The position numbers were made by a program, and so were the translations under genes. 64,000 nucleotides of DNA from Oscillospiraceae bacterium. GTDB taxonomy: Bacteria > Bacillota > Clostridia > Oscillospirales > CAG-272. Location: assembly GCA_015065385.1 (NCBI GenBank), contig SVQK01000044.1, positions 1 through 64,000 on the forward strand. Reading direction: 5' to 3'. The notes beneath the pieces are model-generated. The model did no database searches and was not told the origin of the DNA. It saw nothing but the letters and a program-made list of their open reading frames with translations. Shown piece after piece: positions 37,600-46,326 of the stretch (position 1 is its first letter; each line of letters starts with the position of its first letter).

Positions 37600-38355
37600 A
37601 TGTTTTCCCATGACCTGTTTGCCGACGTTCCCGCCGCGTTCCGCCCGGTCCGGATCACGCTGACCGCCCGCCAGACCGGCGTCAATCCCCCCTTCGGACT
37701 GGGCGGGGAGCCCTCCCTGTTCGGCGCGCGTCCCGGCGTCATCCCTCCGCGCGAGGAGATCGGGGACGTGACGCCCGAAAACGCGCCCGAAGCTTTGGAC
37801 TACGCCGTGGACGAGATCATCGACCGGGACAGCGACGGCTACGCCTTCCCCCCCGAGGAGGATTACCGCGAGGAGGAGGGCGGCGAGGACAGCTGGGACG
37901 GCGATCCCGCGAACATCTGGGAGGCGCTCGAGAACATGCTCCGCTCCCTCGGCGAGCCGGAGGAGGACGACAGCGTGGTGATCCGCACCGTGGGACGCAT
38001 GGAAAAGCGGAATCTTCCCGGCGGATACGTCGAGCTCTCCCTCCGCTACGACGAGGAGAACCCGGACGATCCGGCGGAAACGGTGATCACGCTGAGCTCC
38101 CGGGAGCCGGATCTCTTGACGATCTCGCGCCACGGGCCCTTCACGAGCATGATCGTCTGCGAGGAGGGAGTCCGCCATGTGACGGCTTACCGGACGCCGT
38201 GGGGGATCCTCGAGCTGGCGGTGCTGACCCGGTCGTTCCGCTCCGATCTGACCTTCCGGGACGGGGGGACGATCGCCGCCGATTATCTCGTGGAGTTCCA
38301 CGGGTCGGACATGCAGTATTCCCAGCTCCGGATCGAAGCGGAGCCGATGGACTGA
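37600..38355 (+). CDS. DUF1934-like domain protein with acidic N-terminal region
   Basis: C-terminal VIRTVGRMEKRNLPGGYVELSLRYDEE...MIVCEEGVRHVTAYRTPWGILELAVLTRSFRSDLTFRDGGTIAADYLVEFHG. Confidence 0.75.
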   Translation: MFSHDLFADVPAAFRPVRITLTARQTGVNPPFGLGGEPSLFGARPGVIPPREEIGDVTPENAPEALDYAVDEIIDRDSDGYAFPPEEDYREEEGGEDSWDGDPANIWEALENMLRSLGEPEEDDSVVIRTVGRMEKRNLPGGYVELSLRYDEENPDDPAETVITLSSREPDLLTISRHGPFTSMIVCEEGVRHVTAYRTPWGILELAVLTRSFRSDLTFRDGGTIAADYLVEFHGSDMQYSQLRIEAEPMD

Positions 38356-38416
38356 GGCCGCCCCGATTCGCCGAAGTTTTCGCCGAAATTTTATAAAAGA
38401 AATTCGAAGATTCCTC

Positions 38417-38445
38417 TTGACAAACCGAAGGCCCCGCGCTATAAT
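38417..38445 (+). promoter_or_regulatory. Sigma-A type promoter of the tRNA gene
   Basis: TTGACA-N17-TATAAT, about 40 nt upstream of the tRNA. Confidence 0.8.
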
Positions 38446-38484
38446 ATATGAGCACGCAAAAGAGCCCCTCTCGAAGCGATGCAT

Positions 38485-38557
38485 GCGCCCTTAGCTCAGC
38501 GGATAGAGTGCCCGGCTACGAACCGGTAGGTCGTAGGTTCGAATCCTATAGGGCGCG
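38485..38557 (+). tRNA. tRNA-Arg (anticodon ACG)
   Basis: Acceptor GCGCCCT/AGGGCGC, D arm GCTCAGCGGATAGAGT, anticodon loop CTACGAA, T arm GTAGGTTCGAATCCTAT; CCA not encoded. Confidence 0.95.
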
Positions 38558-38560
38558 GAA

Positions 38561-38596
38561 AAAATGACTTTCGCAATGAAGGTCATTTTTGTTTTT
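38561..38596 (+). terminator. Rho-independent terminator after tRNA-Arg
   Basis: AAAATGAC...GTCATTTTTGTTTTT. Confidence 0.75.
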
Positions 38597-38672
38597 CCGG
38601 TGTTTACTCTTTACACGGATTTCCGGATGTGCTATAATTTCATAAACCAATTTCCCGCAAGGAGCTTTTCTG

Positions 38673-40166
38673 ATGCAGGACGGATTCAAAAAATGCCTGG
38701 CCCTGTTCCTCGCGCTGACAGCGGCGGCCGGATCGGCCGGATGCTCCGAAACGCGCTCCGATCCGGCGGAAACGGAGACTCAACCTCCCGCGTAAGAACA
38801 GGCGGAACCCCAGACCGCGCCCGAGACCGAAACGACTCTGCGCGACGAAGTCCCGGAGCTGGATTTCGGCGGGGACACGCTGACCTTTTCCGTGACGACG
38901 GCCTATGCGTATGAAATGGACACGGAGGAGCTGACCGGCGAGGTGACGAACGACGCCGTTTTCAACCGCAACAAGAAGATGGAGGACCGCTTTAACGTCA
39001 CAATCGACGAAATTGCGGTCGATAATCCGTCCCACACCGAGCATCAGGCTTTTATCCGGCAGAGCATCGCGGCCATGGACAACAGCTTCGACATCGCGGC
39101 GGTGTTCGTCTATTACGCCGGCGATCTGGTGCTGGAGAACCTGTTTGCAGGCTGGGACTCTGTTCCGTATGTGAACTTTGAGAACCCGTGGTGGGTTGAA
39201 AAGATCAATCAGACCTTCACGGTGCGCGGCAAACTCTATACGGCGGTTTCCGATCTCTGCGTGACCAGCATGCAGCTTGCGTACGCATATCTGTTCAACC
39301 AGAAGATCTCCGCGGATTACAATGTGGAGAGCCTGTACGACGTGGTGGAGGAAGGCCGCTGGACGCTCGACTATGAATACGGGCTGACGAAGGATTTCTA
39401 TGTGGACTTAAACGGCGACGGAACCCGGGACGCCAAGGATGTATATGGACTCCTGTCGGACGTGAACACCAGTCTGGACTGCTACTACGCCGCCTGCTGA
39501 CAGCCGCTTCTCGTCGAGGGGGAGGACGGGCTGGAGGTAATGCTCAACACCGAAAGAGCGCTCACGATCTACGAGAAGGTGAACCGGCTCATCAACGAAA
39601 AAGACGGCGCGTTCCTGATCTACCACGGGCAGAACGGGCTTTCCTACGATGACAAATACCCGATCTTCAAGAACGATTCCGCGCTGATCATGCCGGTGCG
39701 CCTGTCCGCGCTGTACAACCAGCTCCGCGACATGGAATCGGATTTCGGAATCATTCCCTATCCGAAGGGCGACGAGGCGCAGAAGGACTATCTGACGTGC
39801 AGTCTGGACAACTACTCCGTGCTCTGCATTCCCAACGTTTTCACGGATTACGGGATGATCGGAGCGCTCGCTGAAGCGCTGTCCTGCGAAAGCAAGATCT
39901 CCGTGATGCCGGCCTTCTACGAATCGGCATTGCAGGACAAGTATTCGAGAGACGAGCGGTCCGTGAAGATGCTCGATATCATCATGGACGGGCGTACCTA
40001 CGATCTCTCGGTGCTCTTTACCTATGCGGAGGGAATCAAGAACTTCATGACGCAGGGCGTTCGGAATCAGACGCCGTTCGCCTCCAACTATCAGTCCAGA
40101 GAGAGAATGATTGCGAAAGGCGCGGACAAGATCTATAAGATGCTGTCCGAGCTCGGCAATCCGTAA
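38673..40166 (+). pseudogene. Extracellular solute-binding lipoprotein gene interrupted by two in-frame stops (TAA 38793-38795, TGA 39498-39500)
   Basis: One continuous frame: MQDGFKKCLALFLALTAAAGSAGC...QPPA*EQAEPQ...DCYYAAC*QPLLVEGEDG...MLSELGNP. Lipobox and solute-binding-type sequence. Confidence 0.85.
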
Positions 40167-40351
40167 AGAGAGTGATTTGCCGACGGGGAGGCTGAGCGCG
40201 GCCTCCCTTTTTTCGAGTCCGCCGGACACCCCCGGAACCCGGCGAAAGTATTTACAAATCTCCGGTTGCAATCCGCTCCCCATGCCTGTTATAATAGGAC
40301 AAAACCCGGGGCGTTTCCCGGAGAATCGCGGCGAGCGGGGAGGGGTGCGCG

Positions 40352-41275
40352 GTGTACGGTTATGTCAGGCCACACATCCCGGAGCTGAAGGTGGCGGACT
40401 GGGAGCGGTACCGGGCGGTGTACTGCGGCCTGTGCAGAAGCATGGGGCGCGTCACGGGTCAGCTCTCGCGCGTGAGCCTGTCCTATGATTTCACGTTCTT
40501 TGCCGCGGTCCGGATGGCGCTTGAGGGCGTCGTCCCGAGGTTCGTTCCCGCGCGCTGTCCGGCTCATCCCACGCGGAAACGGCTGATCGCGGAGGACAAT
40601 CCCTCCCTCGCCTTTTCTGCCGCCGTGTCCGCCCTGTTCGCGGGAGAAAAGACCCGGGACGATCTGAAGGACGAGCGCGGATTTCAGCGGGTGAAGCCTC
40701 TGCTCCGCCGTCCTCTGACGGGATTCATGGAGGGACGCGCCGAAAAGAGCGGGCTTCTTCCGTCGGACTGCGGGACGCGCGTCTCGGCGCTTTTGTCCCG
40801 ACTTGGCGAGGCGGAGGCGGCGGGCTGTCCCTCGGCGGACGAGACGGCGGGACTCTTCGGCGACGTTCTCGCGTACGCCTTTTCCATCGGATTGGACGGG
40901 GAGGCGGCGCGGGACGCGGAACTCTTCGGGCGCTGCGCGGGGCGTTTCGTCTATCTCTGCGACGCGGCGGCCGATCTGCCCGGGGACGTGAAGCGGGGGC
41001 GGTACAATCCGCTCGCGTCCGGATGGGGGGATCTCGCTCTGGCCGACGGAAAGCTCTCCCCCCTTGTGCGGGACTCCCTGTCCGCCGCCGTGCCTCTGAC
41101 GCTTGAAAAGATGGGGGAGGCCGCGGACCGTCTGGATCCCGCCCATCCCCTGACCCCGGTACTCCGGAATATCGTATATCTCGGGCTTCCCGCCATGCTT
41201 CGGCGCGTCCTCTCCGGCGAAAAAACGGACGGGGCGGGCGGGGATTTCGGAAAGGAAAGGTTCGGATCTCTATGA
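40352..41275 (+). CDS. DUF5685 family protein
   Basis: GTG start; YGYVRPHIPELKVADWERYRAVYCGLCRSMGRVTGQLSRVSLSYDFTFFAAVRMAL; stop overlaps the next gene. Confidence 0.85.
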   Translation: MYGYVRPHIPELKVADWERYRAVYCGLCRSMGRVTGQLSRVSLSYDFTFFAAVRMALEGVVPRFVPARCPAHPTRKRLIAEDNPSLAFSAAVSALFAGEKTRDDLKDERGFQRVKPLLRRPLTGFMEGRAEKSGLLPSDCGTRVSALLSRLGEAEAAGCPSADETAGLFGDVLAYAFSIGLDGEAARDAELFGRCAGRFVYLCDAAADLPGDVKRGRYNPLASGWGDLALADGKLSPLVRDSLSAAVPLTLEKMGEAADRLDPAHPLTPVLRNIVYLGLPAMLRRVLSGEKTDGAGGDFGKERFGSL

Positions 41276-41913
41276 AGGATCCTTATCAGGTGCTCGGCGT
41301 TCCGCGCAGCGCTTCCGACGAGGAGGTCAAGAAGGCGTGGCGCGATCTGGCCCGGAAATATCATCCCGACAACTACGCGGGGAGCGCGCAGGCCGCCGGA
41401 TACGAAGAGGTCATGAAGGAGATCAACGAGGCCTACGATGCCATCCAGAAGGAGCGGGCGGGCGCGTCCTCCTCGGCCTCCGGCGCGTCTTCGACGTATT
41501 CCAGCTACACCTCCTCCGGGACCACCTCCTTCTACGAGGTGCGCCGCCTGATCAACGAGGAAAAATACGACGAGGCGAAGTTCATCATCGATTCGACGCC
41601 CGCTGCGGATCGGGGGGCGGAATGGCATTATCTCATGGGCTGGCTTCTGTATCGGAGCGAGAACTACGCGGACGCCGCCCGCCATTTTGAGACCGCCTGC
41701 TATCTCGATCCCTCGAATCGGGAGTATCAGGAAGCCAGAGCGCGGATGCAGGCGCGGGCGGGGAGCTACGGAAACGTCTACAGGACCGTGGGGACCGGTT
41801 CCTCGTCCGGAGACGACTGCCTCGGAGGGGATGCCTGCGGACTCTGCTCCACGCTGATCTGCTGCGACACCTGCTGCGAGTGCATGGGCGGGGATCTGAT
41901 CCGCTGCTGCTGA
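41272..41913 (+). CDS. J-domain (DnaJ-like) protein with Cys-rich C-terminus
   Basis: MKDPYQVLGVPRSASDEEVKKAWRDLARKYHPDNY; C-terminal DDCLGGDACGLCSTLICCDTCCECMGGDLIRCC. Confidence 0.93.
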   Translation: MKDPYQVLGVPRSASDEEVKKAWRDLARKYHPDNYAGSAQAAGYEEVMKEINEAYDAIQKERAGASSSASGASSTYSSYTSSGTTSFYEVRRLINEEKYDEAKFIIDSTPAADRGAEWHYLMGWLLYRSENYADAARHFETACYLDPSNREYQEARARMQARAGSYGNVYRTVGTGSSSGDDCLGGDACGLCSTLICCDTCCECMGGDLIRCC

Positions 41914-41929
41914 GAGGGGGAAGGGATTC

Positions 41930-42454
41930 ATGGATAAGAAATCCGCCACGAGGAAGGTGGCGGTCTGCGGGGTGTTCGCCGCGCTCTGCCTCGTGATCCT
42001 GTGGCTGGGCGGCATGACGGTGCTGGATCTGTCCGTGCTCGTGATCTGCGCCCTCATGACCATGCTGCTCGTCGTGGAGACCGGGGAGAGGATGGCGTGG
42101 GTCTACGCCGCCGCGACCTCCGCCCTGACGCTGCTCCTTCTGCCCGACAAGCTCTACGCGATCGAATACATCCTCTTTGCCGCGGTCTATCCGATTCTGA
42201 AGCTCCACTTCGAAAAGCTCCCTGCGCTTCTGGCATGGCCGGTGAAGATCTCCTTCCTCGACTCGATGCTCCTCTTGTGCGTAGTGCTCGGTCAGCATGT
42301 GTTCATGGCCGGCGAGGACTACTACGCCCTGAGCTGGGTCACGATCGGGGTGGGGACGGCGTTTTTCGTGCTGTTCGACGTGACGCTCTCCCTGTGCATC
42401 TCCCTGTACATCGTCAAACTGCGCAAAAAGCTCCGGATCGGCCGCCGCGGGTAA
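41930..42454 (+). CDS. Integral membrane protein of unknown function
   Basis: 174 aa, about five hydrophobic segments; follows the DUF5685/J-domain genes. Confidence 0.75.
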   Translation: MDKKSATRKVAVCGVFAALCLVILWLGGMTVLDLSVLVICALMTMLLVVETGERMAWVYAAATSALTLLLLPDKLYAIEYILFAAVYPILKLHFEKLPALLAWPVKISFLDSMLLLCVVLGQHVFMAGEDYYALSWVTIGVGTAFFVLFDVTLSLCISLYIVKLRKKLRIGRRG

Positions 42455-42485
42455 GGGAAATCTGTATGAAAAACTGCCGTTGTCG

Positions 42486-42514
42486 TTGACAGCGGCTTGT
42501 TTTTATGATAAAAT
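42486..42514 (+). promoter_or_regulatory. Sigma-A type promoter
   Basis: TTGACA-N17-TAAAAT. Confidence 0.7.
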
Positions 42515-42606
42515 GTAAGGTAGAGTATTATCGGTCTTTATACCCTTGAGGCGGACGGCGCGCTTGCGTTTCGAACGGTTCGTCCGCGGCTCAGAAGGAG
42601 GTCCGG

Positions 42607-43839
42607 ATGCGCCGTATTCTGTCGGTTGTCCTGCTGCTCGCGGTCCTGTGCGCGGCTTTTCCGATGTTCGTTTCCTGCGAAAAGGGAGCGGACGAAACCA
42701 CGGCTGAGGCGTCCTCTTCCAAAGCGGCTTCCGCGCTGACCGAACAGGCGCTTCTCGGCTATTCGATCCTGCGGGACGACAACGCGGCGGAACTCGGGAT
42801 CCATAACGGCATGAGGCTGCGGGAGGCCATGGAGGCGGAAGGGTATTCGCTTCGCCTGACCACGGACTTCTTTAGGGAAGGGATCGCGGGGATGGAGATC
42901 CTTCCGAACGAGATCCTGGTCGGCAAGACCAACCGGGAGGAGACGGCGGAGTTTCTCTCGTCCCTGACGCCGTGGCAGTGGGGATATGCCCTGATCGGTA
43001 CCAAGATCGTGATCGCCGGGCACAGTGACGAGACGACGGCCGAGGCGGTGGACGCGTTCATCGAAAACATTGTGAAGCGCGCGCCGCTGTCCTTCTCGGA
43101 ATCGGACCGGTATGTGTTCGGCGACGTCGTGAAGGGCGAGGGCAGGATCTATTCCGTGCTGACGGCGTACGCGGCTTCGGAAACCGATCTGTCGGAGGGG
43201 GACATCCTCCGCGCGGTCGAAGAGACGTCTCCCGAGATCCTCATTCTCGTTCGGAAGGGGACGGAGGAGAATTCCGAACCCGGGAAGGATCAGATCGTTG
43301 GGGATTTGTTTCTGGAGGACGATCTACCCGAGGGATACGCCGTCGGATTTGCCGGGGCCGCCGGTGAGACCGTAACGGAGATCTATTACCTCGAGTCCGC
43401 TTACACCTTCTCTGCCGGTGAGCAGGCGCGTCTTCTGTCCTATCCGAACCTCTCGGAGGCGGAGAAGGGCGCGCTGGTCTATTCCGTGCTCCGGTGCCGG
43501 GATACGGGGAAGAAGATGCTCTTTGCGGCGGCCGATCTTCCGAACGATGCCTATTCCTCCGCCCGGATGCGCACGGTTTCGTCCTTCCTCGGGCACGCCT
43601 ACCAGTATCCGACCGTCGTATTCGGCGCGGATCTGGCCCTCGGCGCGAAGAATTCCACGGTGTCGGACGACTTCTTTGCCGCGGGATTCACGCCGGGGAG
43701 CGAGATCGCGGAGGAAAAGAGCGGGGAGGCCGACGCGGGAGCTGCGCTGTTCTTCCGGTTTGCGGACACCGCCGTTTTGAGCAGCGAAGCGCTTTTACCG
43801 GGGCTCGCTTACCACGAATTTCAGGAGGCGGCACGTTGA
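42607..43839 (+). CDS. Lipoprotein of unknown function
   Basis: LLLAVLCAAFPMFVSCEKG lipobox-like; 410 aa, GGAGG RBS. Confidence 0.75.
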   Translation: MRRILSVVLLLAVLCAAFPMFVSCEKGADETTAEASSSKAASALTEQALLGYSILRDDNAAELGIHNGMRLREAMEAEGYSLRLTTDFFREGIAGMEILPNEILVGKTNREETAEFLSSLTPWQWGYALIGTKIVIAGHSDETTAEAVDAFIENIVKRAPLSFSESDRYVFGDVVKGEGRIYSVLTAYAASETDLSEGDILRAVEETSPEILILVRKGTEENSEPGKDQIVGDLFLEDDLPEGYAVGFAGAAGETVTEIYYLESAYTFSAGEQARLLSYPNLSEAEKGALVYSVLRCRDTGKKMLFAAADLPNDAYSSARMRTVSSFLGHAYQYPTVVFGADLALGAKNSTVSDDFFAAGFTPGSEIAEEKSGEADAGAALFFRFADTAVLSSEALLPGLAYHEFQEAAR

Positions 43840-43906
43840 GGTCCGCGCTCCGTTCCATTCTGAATCATCTATTGAAAACAGGCCCGATCGGGTCGGGGAG
43901 CAAGGT

Positions 43907-44800
43907 ATGCTGAAATCCATGACCGCCTTCGGACGCGCCCGGAGTTTGTCCTCCGACGGCACGCTTGACATTTCGGCGGAAATCAAATCGGTCAACTCGC
44001 GTTATCTGGATCTCGCCATTCATATGCCGCGGCTGTACGCGCACCTCGAGGACAAGGTCAAGACCTTCCTCTCCGACGGCGGACTCACCCGGGGCAAGGT
44101 GGAGGTCTACATCACCGTGGACGTTCTGGAACAGCGCGGCGTCGAGGTCGTGCTGGACAGGGAAGCCGCCCGCTCGTACATCGCCGCCCTGGAACAGCTC
44201 CGGGACGAATTCGGCCTGAAGGACGATATTTCCGTGATGCGCGTGGCGTCGAACCACGACCTTTTCTCCATCAAAACGCACGAGGAAAACGACGAACGGG
44301 ACTGGGACGAGATCCGGTCCGTGCTGGCCGAGGCCTTTGAGGGCTGGGATCGGATGCGGTCCGGCGAGGGCGAGCGGCTCTGCGAGGACATTCTCGGAAA
44401 GATCGACAAGGTCCGTTCTATGGCGGCCGAGGTCAAAAAGCTGTCCGAGACGGATATCGCCGGATACCCGCTGAAGCTCGAGAACCGCATCCGGAAGTTC
44501 CTCGCGGACTTCGACGCGGAGGCGGCGGAACAGCGCATCGTGACCGAGGCTGCGATCTACGCGGACAAGGCGGCGATCGACGAGGAGCTCGTGCGGCTGG
44601 ATTCCCACTTCAAGGCGTTCCGCGAGATCGTGCATTCGAACGAGGCGGCGGGGCGCAAGCTCGATTTCCTCATCCAGGAGATGAACCGCGAGACGAACAC
44701 CATCGGCTCCAAGGCCGGGAACGCGACCATCGCCCATCTCGTGGTGGATATGAAGACCGAGATTGAGAAGGTCCGGGAGCAGATTCAGAATCTGGAGTGA
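43907..44800 (+). CDS. YicC/YloC family endoribonuclease
   Basis: MLKSMTAFGRARS...SVNSRYLDLAIHMPRLYAHLEDKVK...DFLIQEMNRETNTIGSKAGNATIAHLVVDMKTEIEKVREQIQNLE. Confidence 0.95.
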   Translation: MLKSMTAFGRARSLSSDGTLDISAEIKSVNSRYLDLAIHMPRLYAHLEDKVKTFLSDGGLTRGKVEVYITVDVLEQRGVEVVLDREAARSYIAALEQLRDEFGLKDDISVMRVASNHDLFSIKTHEENDERDWDEIRSVLAEAFEGWDRMRSGEGERLCEDILGKIDKVRSMAAEVKKLSETDIAGYPLKLENRIRKFLADFDAEAAEQRIVTEAAIYADKAAIDEELVRLDSHFKAFREIVHSNEAAGRKLDFLIQEMNRETNTIGSKAGNATIAHLVVDMKTEIEKVREQIQNLE

Positions 44801-44804
44801 TTCC

Positions 44805-45116
44805 ATGAAATTCGTGAATGTAGGTTTCAACAATATGGTCAACGCCGAACGCGTCGTCGCGGTGATTTCTTCGGAATCCGCGCCGGCGAAACGGCTGATT
44901 CAGGACGCGAAGGATCAGGGGCGGGCCGTGGACTGCACCTCCGGGAGAAAGACCAGATGCGTGGTGATCATGGACTCCGACCACATCATCCTGTCCGCGC
45001 TGGCGAACGAGACCATTTCGGGGCGGCTGAACGGCTCTTCTTCGGAGGCCGAATCCGGTTCCGAAAACAGCTCGTCCGAAGACGGGGACGCCATCGCGGA
45101 CGCTATGAACGGCTGA
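44805..45116 (+). CDS. remA: RemA/DUF370 family DNA-binding protein with acidic C-terminal tail
   Basis: MKFVNVGFNNMVNAERVVAVISSESAPAKRLIQDAKDQGRAVDCTSGRKTRCVVIMDSDHIILSAL; between yicC and gmk as in other Firmicutes. Confidence 0.93.
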   Translation: MKFVNVGFNNMVNAERVVAVISSESAPAKRLIQDAKDQGRAVDCTSGRKTRCVVIMDSDHIILSALANETISGRLNGSSSEAESGSENSSSEDGDAIADAMNG

Positions 45117-45143
45117 CGGAACCAGCCGGGGAAGGAGCAGCGC

Positions 45144-45794
45144 ATGGAAGAGAAAGAGACAATAAAACGGCAGCCCGAGGGCATCATCTTCGTGATCTCC
45201 GGACCATCCGGCAGCGGAAAGGGAACGGTGATGGAGATCCTCAGAGAGCTTTATCCCGAGGCGGGTCTCGCCGTTTCCGCCACTACCCGGGCCAGACGCG
45301 ATTACGAGGAAGAGGGCCGGGAATACTTCTTCAAGACCCGCGAACAGTTCGAGCAGCTTCTCGCCGACGGGGAGATCCTCGAGCATACGGTGTACAACGG
45401 CAATTACTACGGAACCCTGAAGAGCGAGGCGGACCGCATCCTCGGATCGGGGAAGGATATGCTTCTCGAGATCGAGGTGGACGGAGCCGGTCAGATCAAG
45501 CGGCTGTTCGGCGACAGAGCGGTGAGCATCATGCTGATCGCGCCGTCCGGCGAAGAACAGGCAAGGCGTCTGAGAGGGCGCGGGACCGATTCCGAAGAGG
45601 TCATCGCCCAGAGAGTGGCGCGGGCGTACGAGGAGATCCGGCAGGCTTCCTTGTATGACTATGTGACCGTGAACGAAACCGACCGGGCCCGGGAATGCGC
45701 GGAGGGGATCCTTTCCGTGATCCGGGCGGAGCATATGAGATCCCGCCGCATGGCGGACTATATCCACGACTATTTTCCGGACGACGAGCTCTGA
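45144..45794 (+). CDS. gmk: Guanylate kinase
   Basis: FVISGPSGSGKGTVM, VSATTRARRDYEEEGREYFF, ILEHTVYNGNYYGTLKS. Confidence 0.97.
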   Translation: MEEKETIKRQPEGIIFVISGPSGSGKGTVMEILRELYPEAGLAVSATTRARRDYEEEGREYFFKTREQFEQLLADGEILEHTVYNGNYYGTLKSEADRILGSGKDMLLEIEVDGAGQIKRLFGDRAVSIMLIAPSGEEQARRLRGRGTDSEEVIAQRVARAYEEIRQASLYDYVTVNETDRARECAEGILSVIRAEHMRSRRMADYIHDYFPDDEL

Positions 45795-45854
45795 GCGGGC
45801 GTTTCGTCATCCCTTCCCAATCAATCCGAACAACACGAAAGGACGGAACAGATT

Positions 45855-46280
45855 ATGAGCAACGAAGAGCGCACCGCGCCCGAGGAGAAGTACAACCGGT
45901 ATTCGCTGGTGGTGGCTGCTGCCAAATGCGCGCGGATCATCACGGACGAATATGTGCTCCAGCGCGAACACGCCGAAAAGCTGGCGGCCAGCAATAAGGA
46001 CACCGAGAAGAAGAACCCCTATTTCCAGCAGATCCCGAAGGAATACCGGGACGAGAAGGCCGTGAAGACCGCTATCACCGGACTGTACAAGGGCGACTTC
46101 AAGATCATCGGCGAGAACGGTGAGGACGAACTTCTCACCTCGTACGGCACGAACAAGGTTGCCGAGCCCGGCGAGTTCCCCGACGAGGAGGAGCGCGAGG
46201 AGACCATCGACAACTTCGCTCTGGACGCGAACACGCCTCCGAAGAAGGAAACCGCCGCGTCGGACGCAGAGGCGTTCTGA
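45855..46280 (+). CDS. rpoZ: RNA polymerase omega subunit
   Basis: NRYSLVVAAAKCARII then KAVKTAITGLYKGDFKI; between gmk and priA. Confidence 0.8.
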   Translation: MSNEERTAPEEKYNRYSLVVAAAKCARIITDEYVLQREHAEKLAASNKDTEKKNPYFQQIPKEYRDEKAVKTAITGLYKGDFKIIGENGEDELLTSYGTNKVAEPGEFPDEEEREETIDNFALDANTPPKKETAASDAEAF

Positions 46281-46326
46281 ACCCGTTCAACCAGATCTTT
46301 TTATCGTGCCGAAGGGAGGGGGCAGC

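Noticed and set aside
39498-39500. TGA as selenocysteine or tryptophan codon in the solute-binding gene
   Set aside because: A second stop (TAA) lies upstream in the same frame, other genes here use TGA as a normal stop, and no SECIS-like element was evident.
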